Source of the DNA: Copromyces sp. CBS 386.78
Taxonomy: Eukaryota > Ascomycota > Sordariomycetes > Sordariales > Sordariaceae
Length of the DNA: 64,000 nt
Direction of reading: 5' to 3'
Assembly (NCBI GenBank): GCA_030685235.1
Contig: MU839183.1
Span: 96,902 to 160,901, forward strand
The notes under the pieces are model-generated. The model saw only the letters and a program-made list of their open reading frames with translations, was not told the DNA's origin and searched no databases. Positions 58,636 to 64,000 of this stretch are shown piece after piece. The stretch's first letter is position 1; the number at the start of each line of letters is the position of its first letter. Both the position numbers and the translations under genes were made by a program.

Positions 58636-60755
58636 GTTTCATCCGACAGACATCACTTCTTTTCGACCTCGACACAATCGACACCATGTCCAATTCTGTC
58701 ATCGTTTGCAACCTCGAAAAAGCTTATTTGTTGTTTGACCATTCATCTCGCTGGAATCATTGACAAATACCGGATCCTCCTCCACTCCTTCTACCATCCT
58801 CTTCAGCTGCCTGGACGTGGGGATGCGATGATGCCTCTGTGTGCTCTGTCAAGACCCCCGTCAAGCATCTGTCTACAACCTGTCCGATAGCTCTCGGCTC
58901 GACAAAACTGGTGCGCGTCCAAGTCAACACCAACCCAAACATCGCGGATCGTCAACAGTGACAGCAAACGGCAATCCCGTGTCCATCTCTGTCTCTTCGT
59001 CTGCTGACTACATGTACCTATTCCAGTCCTCACGTCGACGATATTCTTAGGTCCCGTTACCGTCCACGTTAATCCGAGACACGGCAGGCAGGCAGCTAGC
59101 TGACAGTTGACTGTTGGACGCCTCCACGCCGCTAAGAAGCCATGTCATCAAACGCCGCGATCCGAGCCTCAGGGCATCCCGACGGGTGCTTGCTCGGATT
59201 TTCGACATAAGTACCGAGTACAGCAAGAATCTGACGGGCCAACATTCGGACTTTAGCATGCGGGAGGCAATGTTCGCCGTGGCTTCCATCACGGTTCTCG
59301 AATCACAACAATCAGCTCTTTCACATGCTTCACCACCGACTTCTATTCCATACTTTGCTCCCATTGGCCACCCTCCATTCCAAATACCAGTGCGGATCTT
59401 GTGTCAGTCTGTCACCTTGACGGTGCCGGTTGGCGAGCAGGTTGGTCTCCCTTCGCCCGGAGCTAGAACGAGGGACAAGATTCTGCGCTGCAGTCATGAC
59501 GGCTGCTGTGTGTCTGTCTGGCTGTTCTACCATCTACAGCGGCGACTATGTCAACCATGTACGGCACGGTACCCAAAGCTTAGGTAGGTATCGACTCTCG
59601 ATACTGCAATGCTTACACCTCCATGGCCAGAATAGAGATTTCTGCCCTGTCCATATTAAAGACCAGGTACAGTACCTTACATCTTGTCTCAGCCCTGAGA
59701 CTACCTACTGTGCAACGTTAACGTAGGGCTTGATTGGGTGGCGCGTGGCTTGCTTCGTCCTTCTCAACACGAATAAACATCACTCTCCTCAGCCCCTTTG
59801 TCCATACTCGGTGCTGTGGCTCAGTCCCGCCAAGAGGCCGGAGGATGATGACTTCGAGAGAGATGGTTGTCAAACCCCGATGGCCCGGACCTCCGATCTC
59901 ACCTTGGCCGTTCACCTAGGTGACTGCCGCCAACTTGATTCAGTATCGGTCTCTCCGATGAACACGGCCCCGAATTCGATGCCCTTCACCTGATGAACGT
60001 CTTATCCTCGACCGAAGGATCGTCTGACACTCTTCCGATGATGCTTCAACCATGTTTAGCAGCCACGGGACGAGAAGCCCAAGCATGACTGTGGCTCAGC
60101 AAGCTGTCACTACTGCTCAAGCGAGACATCGGACTTTATCCCCGAGTTGTTTAGTTGTCCCTGTTGACGCGTGGATGTTTGTGTCATGTTCCCAAGTGTG
60201 AGGGCGAGAATTGGCGGGCACCAGCGCGGGCCGAGTAGTCGGAGGTCTGGACGCGATATGCGGTGCCCCGAACGTGCGGGGTCCGCGGGCGGGATGTGCG
60301 GGGTCTCCGAAAGTGCGGGGCTCCTGCTGCTCGCCGTGACTCGGGGGAAAGTGGCATGAAGTCCGATGGGAAATCTGGCAAGTAGTGCTGTTGACTCTTG
60401 CCATGGAGACTGGAAGAATCGACAGTCGACCAGGACCCCGCACGAACTTCGTTTCCGCAGCTAGTGTCGCCAATCAGCGCTTTCTTCTCCCCACCAACAG
60501 CAAGAAAGGCAGAGAAGTTGATGCCCAATTGCATTGGAATGAGGCGAGGGAGGACCCGGCCTTTCCTACCTTACTCTCGCACAACACAAATCTCTTCACC
60601 ATCCATGCTGGGCTCTGTCTCGCCGTGCTGTCTTTTGCCGGCATTCGTATCAATTTTCTTGCCCTGCCCTCCCTGAGCAGACTGTCATTTCTCTCTCATC
60701 AAGCCGAGGATTTTCGCCTCAATCATCTACCGTTCATCGTCCACCGAACAACACG
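58636..60755. other. Interval before the third HET gene
   Basis: Normal composition. A 157-codon plus-strand ORF (59114-59587) has no family features and overlaps ORFs on both strands. A short repeat of GTGCGGGG(T/C) units lies at about 60270-60330. The last 100 bp (TCATCAAGC...CACCGAACAACACG) are the leader of the HET gene. No clear TATA box. Confidence 0.4.
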
Positions 60756-63270
60756 ATGGCAGAGGAAGACTTGTCGGTCTCTGTGCCCACCAAAGTCCCT
60801 CCCCAAACATCCACTGGGTTCCTTGGAATCAGCCTTTCCAGCCAGAATGCACCAGTCGCTGCGCCCAATGCCCCTCGTCAACCCACCGAGTTGGGCTCGG
60901 CTGCTAGATCTGGTTTGTCTGATGAGTGGAACGGGACCGATATTCATGCTGCCCCCGACTCGGATAATCATCCTTGGCGTCCTCAACCTAGGTCAAGTGA
61001 AGCGGCTAGCAACCCTGACGCAGGATATACGGATAACGACGACCTTTGCGACACGTGTCGATTCCTAGTTCAACCTCGTCCAGCGTGTGAGGGCTGGGAG
61101 GTAAAGTATCGCGAGAAGACGCCGACTAATGACCCCTATTGGAGTCTTACTACCAGAATGACTTGGTCCGAAAATCTGATGGCCAGCCTATTCGACGAGT
61201 ATTGTCCTCTTTGCGACGAGTTGTGTTACAGCATGTCAAGCCCTGACTGGGAATTTTTACGACTACGCCCTACGCAGGACCAAGTCACTGTTGTTAAGCG
61301 CTGCAATTACCTAGCAGAGTGGAATTTCTTCTCTGTTGAGCTTAGCGTGAAGACTAAGAATACGCCGAAATTTATGCATACTATAACTGGGCTTTACCCA
61401 GCGAGCGGTATGTACCACATTGATTCGACAGTAATGTTCTATCACTGAAGCTGATACTATACTGTTAACAGGACATGAGCTTGATCCTCGGAGCGTAATA
61501 TGTTATGATGGTTTCAAACTTAAACTGCTCTCGGATCGCGCTATTGGAAACCCGGGTCCGTTTGGGTCAAACACCGGCTCAGACCTTACCTGGGAGCTTG
61601 TAGGCAGCTGGATGGCTAAATGTCTATCGAGCCACCAGGCATGTAACCAGGTGCAGTCTGTGGCCCCACCGCTCCCTACCAGAGTTATCGACGTCGGATC
61701 CAAGGCTGGCAGTCGTCCGCCATATCTCCATGTGGTAACCGAAAACGCAACAGGACGCTATGCTACGTTGAGCCATCGCTGGGCATCTGAAGAGCCGCTG
61801 AAACTTGAGGTGAATAACCTGCAAGATTTTCAACAAGAAATCCCGGTGGAAAGACTTCCAAAGAGTTTTCAAGACGCGATAGAAGCAACAAGACGTCTGG
61901 GCATTCAGTATATCTGGATAGACTCCCTCTGCATCATCCAGGATTCTCCGGATGGGAAGGACTGGGCCGCAGAATCAGCAAAAATGACGACCGTCTATGA
62001 GAACTCATACGTCAACTTTGCCGCGACACATGCCATGGATTCAACACGGGGTTGCTTTTTCGATCGAGAACCTTCTCAAGTCCGCCCTATTCGTCTGCAT
62101 GTCAACTGGAAGATGGTATCAGGGTACTACTACGCCGCAGAATCTCATGGTTTTACACGCAGTGTGGCCAGAGCCCCGTTGTACCAAAGAGGCTGGGTAT
62201 ATCAGGAGCGAACACTAGCTCCTCGAATAATCCATTGCACTGACACGCAGTTGTACTGGGAATGCCTCGAGAGTATAGCTAGTGAGAGCTTCCCCACGGG
62301 ATTGCCGCATTCTATTCACATTTCCGAATTTGCAATTGGAATGTGCAGCTGCAGTAGCTGGCGAAAGCTCAGGCCTCCAGCGTCCGACTTACTGGGATAC
62401 ATGAGTCCTCCCAACACGACCTCAAGCAAGTTTTTTGATTCGTTACTCCTTTGGAACATGGTGGTGGCTCAGTATGCAGCACTTGACCTCACATTTCAGA
62501 GCGATAAGCTGGTAGCGATATCTGGCTTGGCCAAAATGCACTCGAAATTTCTCGACACCAAATATCTTGCTGGCATGTGGCTTGCGCATCTGCCTGAGCA
62601 GCTTCTTTGGTACAGAGGCTCACTCCAAGCCCCGAGCTCATACAGCGAGTATGTAGCTCCGAGCTGGTCTTGGGCCTCCATTCCTACCAGAGTACAGTTG
62701 ACCATTATGCGCAAGAAGCAGTTGCTAGGGATAACAGAGCAACGGTTCTTGTCGAGGGGCCAGCACTTCCAATATTTCCGGCCTTTGATTCAGGTTCTGG
62801 ATGCCACAATCAACTTGCTGGATGAGAGCCATCCATTTGGAGCAGTCTCGAGAGGGGCCCTACGTATAAAGGGCCCTTTGGCGACAAGCTCGCTCATCAG
62901 AAGCTTGGAGTTCGACCGCTACATGATTGTACACGAAAAGCTCTCCGTGGGATCGTACAACCTGGACACAGTGGATCATCCTTGGCAGCGGCGGAACAAA
63001 AAGGCTCTTTACTTTCTCGCTGCTATGTTAGACTGGGAGATATGGGGCAGTGACGAGGACTCGGTCAGTGGTTTGCTCCTGCAAAAGACTGACCACGAGG
63101 AAAATGTCTTTCAAAGAATTGGGGTGTTTGATGTAAAGAAACCAGATGTATATGGGAACCAGAAGGATGGTATACAGATGCTTCAAGAAGCATGCCGATC
63201 TCAAAACGGTACCGATGACGATGGACCATTTCCGGAGTGGGGGAAGCAGCAGGTCGTTACCATCATCTAA
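60756..63270 (+). CDS. HET-domain (heterokaryon incompatibility) protein, third copy
   Basis: Exons 60756-61407 and 61472-63270, joined by a 64-bp phase-1 intron (GTATGT...TAACAG), give 816 residues. The HET domain (about 310-470) has YATLSHRWAS (314-323), IWIDSLCIIQ (365-374), a conserved D-W-x-x-E-S-A-K-M run and WVYQER (459-464). The N-terminal 217 residues hold two Cys groups (LCDTC, YCPLCDELC), possibly metal-binding. The C-terminal part has the YVAPSWSWASI block usual in this subfamily. It is a cytoplasmic candidate for incompatibility or immune-type signalling. It is not a close copy of the other two HET genes: intron position, length and motifs differ, and it fits the large common HET subfamily better. 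Confidence 0.92.
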
Positions 63271-63770
63271 CTTCTTGTCCTTCTTTCTTTCATATTGTCA
63301 TCTCTTTGAATTCCTTCTTCTTACTATATTTACTCTCCCTTCTTTCTAACTCCCCTTCCTGTGCTTCAACTTCCTATAATGTGTCAAACCTTCATGTCAT
63401 TTCCTTCACTCCTAGAAAACCAATCATTGTAGACTCCAGGTCAACATGTCCCTTCCACACAAAACCGTTCTGCTCAGCTCAGAATCTTTTAGTCCCAACC
63501 TTTAGATCCCCGCGTACCTGCGCACTCCAACCTCTCGTCGCGTACCAACTTGCAATTACAAGGCAGCAGTTCACGTCATCACGATACCCCCACGCAGACG
63601 AAAAGACAAGCTGCCGTGGTATAATTCCCCAAGACATACAATAAGAGCAGTTTATTCGCTCCGGCCAGCTGCATGAGTCGAGTGGAGACTGTGAGACCCG
63701 TTCCAATACTGTATTGAGGTTGAGCTTGAGGTGCGTGCCCACACAATCAGCCCAACTCACGCGTCACCTT
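63271..63770. other. 3' flank of the third HET gene
   Basis: T/C-rich sequence after the stop codon, then plain intergenic DNA. No supported gene; a 93-codon reverse ORF (63479-63760) lacks features. Confidence 0.4.
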
Positions 63771-63909
63771 TATAAATCAAATCTTTTTTTCTCTCTCTCT
63801 ATTCGTGCTTTTCCTTTTCTCTTTTTTTCTTCTCCGTCAACCAACAACGCTCTTCCATTTCGTCGTCTTGACAACTTCGACTTGACAACTTCATCACGAG
63901 GAGAACACC

Positions 63910-64000
<91 letters not shown>
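63771..64000 (+). promoter_or_regulatory. Promoter and leader of a further gene, with CAA microsatellite
   Basis: A TATAAA box (about 63771-63776) is followed by a CT-rich initiator and leader (TTTTTTTCTCTCTCTCT), as in highly expressed fungal genes. From about 63907 to the window end runs an uninterrupted (CAA)n repeat of about 30 copies. No ATG is seen after the TATA box, so the coding region lies beyond the window; the repeat is most likely in the 5' UTR. Confidence 0.5.

Noticed and set aside
59114..59587. 157-codon forward ORF before the third HET gene
   Set aside because: No recognised domain, no coding bias, overlapped by ORFs in other frames.

Overview
The window is nuclear DNA of a filamentous ascomycete, most likely a Sordariomycete. 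Evidence: short GT-AG introns of 50-90 bp with CTGAC/CTGAT-like branch points, HET-domain genes, an Hsp30-type small heat-shock protein, and sharply bounded AT-rich blocks in which transposons are full of C-to-T/G-to-A changes and TpA. That last pattern is typical of repeat-induced point mutation (RIP). Gene-bearing DNA alternates abruptly with these blocks. I cannot name the species.

Layout. 1-530: 5' part of an aldo/keto reductase gene (minus strand, cut by the window edge). 947-4553: RIP-degraded hAT transposon with terminal inverted repeats (TIRs) and an 8-bp target duplication, lying between the divergent AKR and HET promoters. 5324-11135: two tandem, paralogous three-exon HET-domain genes with a possible small reverse-strand ORF between them. 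11261-24280: a 13.0-kb RIP-degraded DNA transposon with 47-bp perfect TIRs, an 8-bp target duplication, relics of a transposase-like protein and a repetitive coiled-coil gene; a 684-bp MITE without RIP is nested in it. 24289-29135: a sparse region with one Cys-rich/coiled-coil gene and a scrambled, frameshifted GMC oxidoreductase pseudogene whose pieces lie on opposite strands.

29780-38721: the most ordinary gene block, all minus strand: a WW-domain protein, a His/Arg/Asp-rich low-complexity protein, Hsp30, and a TmpA-like membrane oxidoreductase. The TmpA-like gene is split by a 237-bp hairpin-rich insert flanked by 7-bp direct repeats. 40700-57356: a RIP-degraded Ty1/copia retrotransposon (289-bp LTRs, 5-bp target duplication) containing a nested Ty3/gypsy chromovirus (45667-54489, 298-bp LTRs, opposite strand) and a GC-normal island with simple repeats. 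57551-58633: four interleaved arms of two TA-flanked inverted-repeat elements. 60756-63270: a third HET-domain gene. 63771-64000: TATA box, pyrimidine-rich leader and a CAA microsatellite, probably the 5' end of a further gene.

There is no operon logic. The three HET genes are candidate allorecognition or immune-type regulators in a transposon-rich, fast-changing compartment. The AKR, Hsp30, WW and TmpA-like genes look like conserved background. The best leads are the hairpin insert in the TmpA-like gene, the 13-kb TIR element with its coiled-coil gene and nested young MITE, and the interleaved TA elements.
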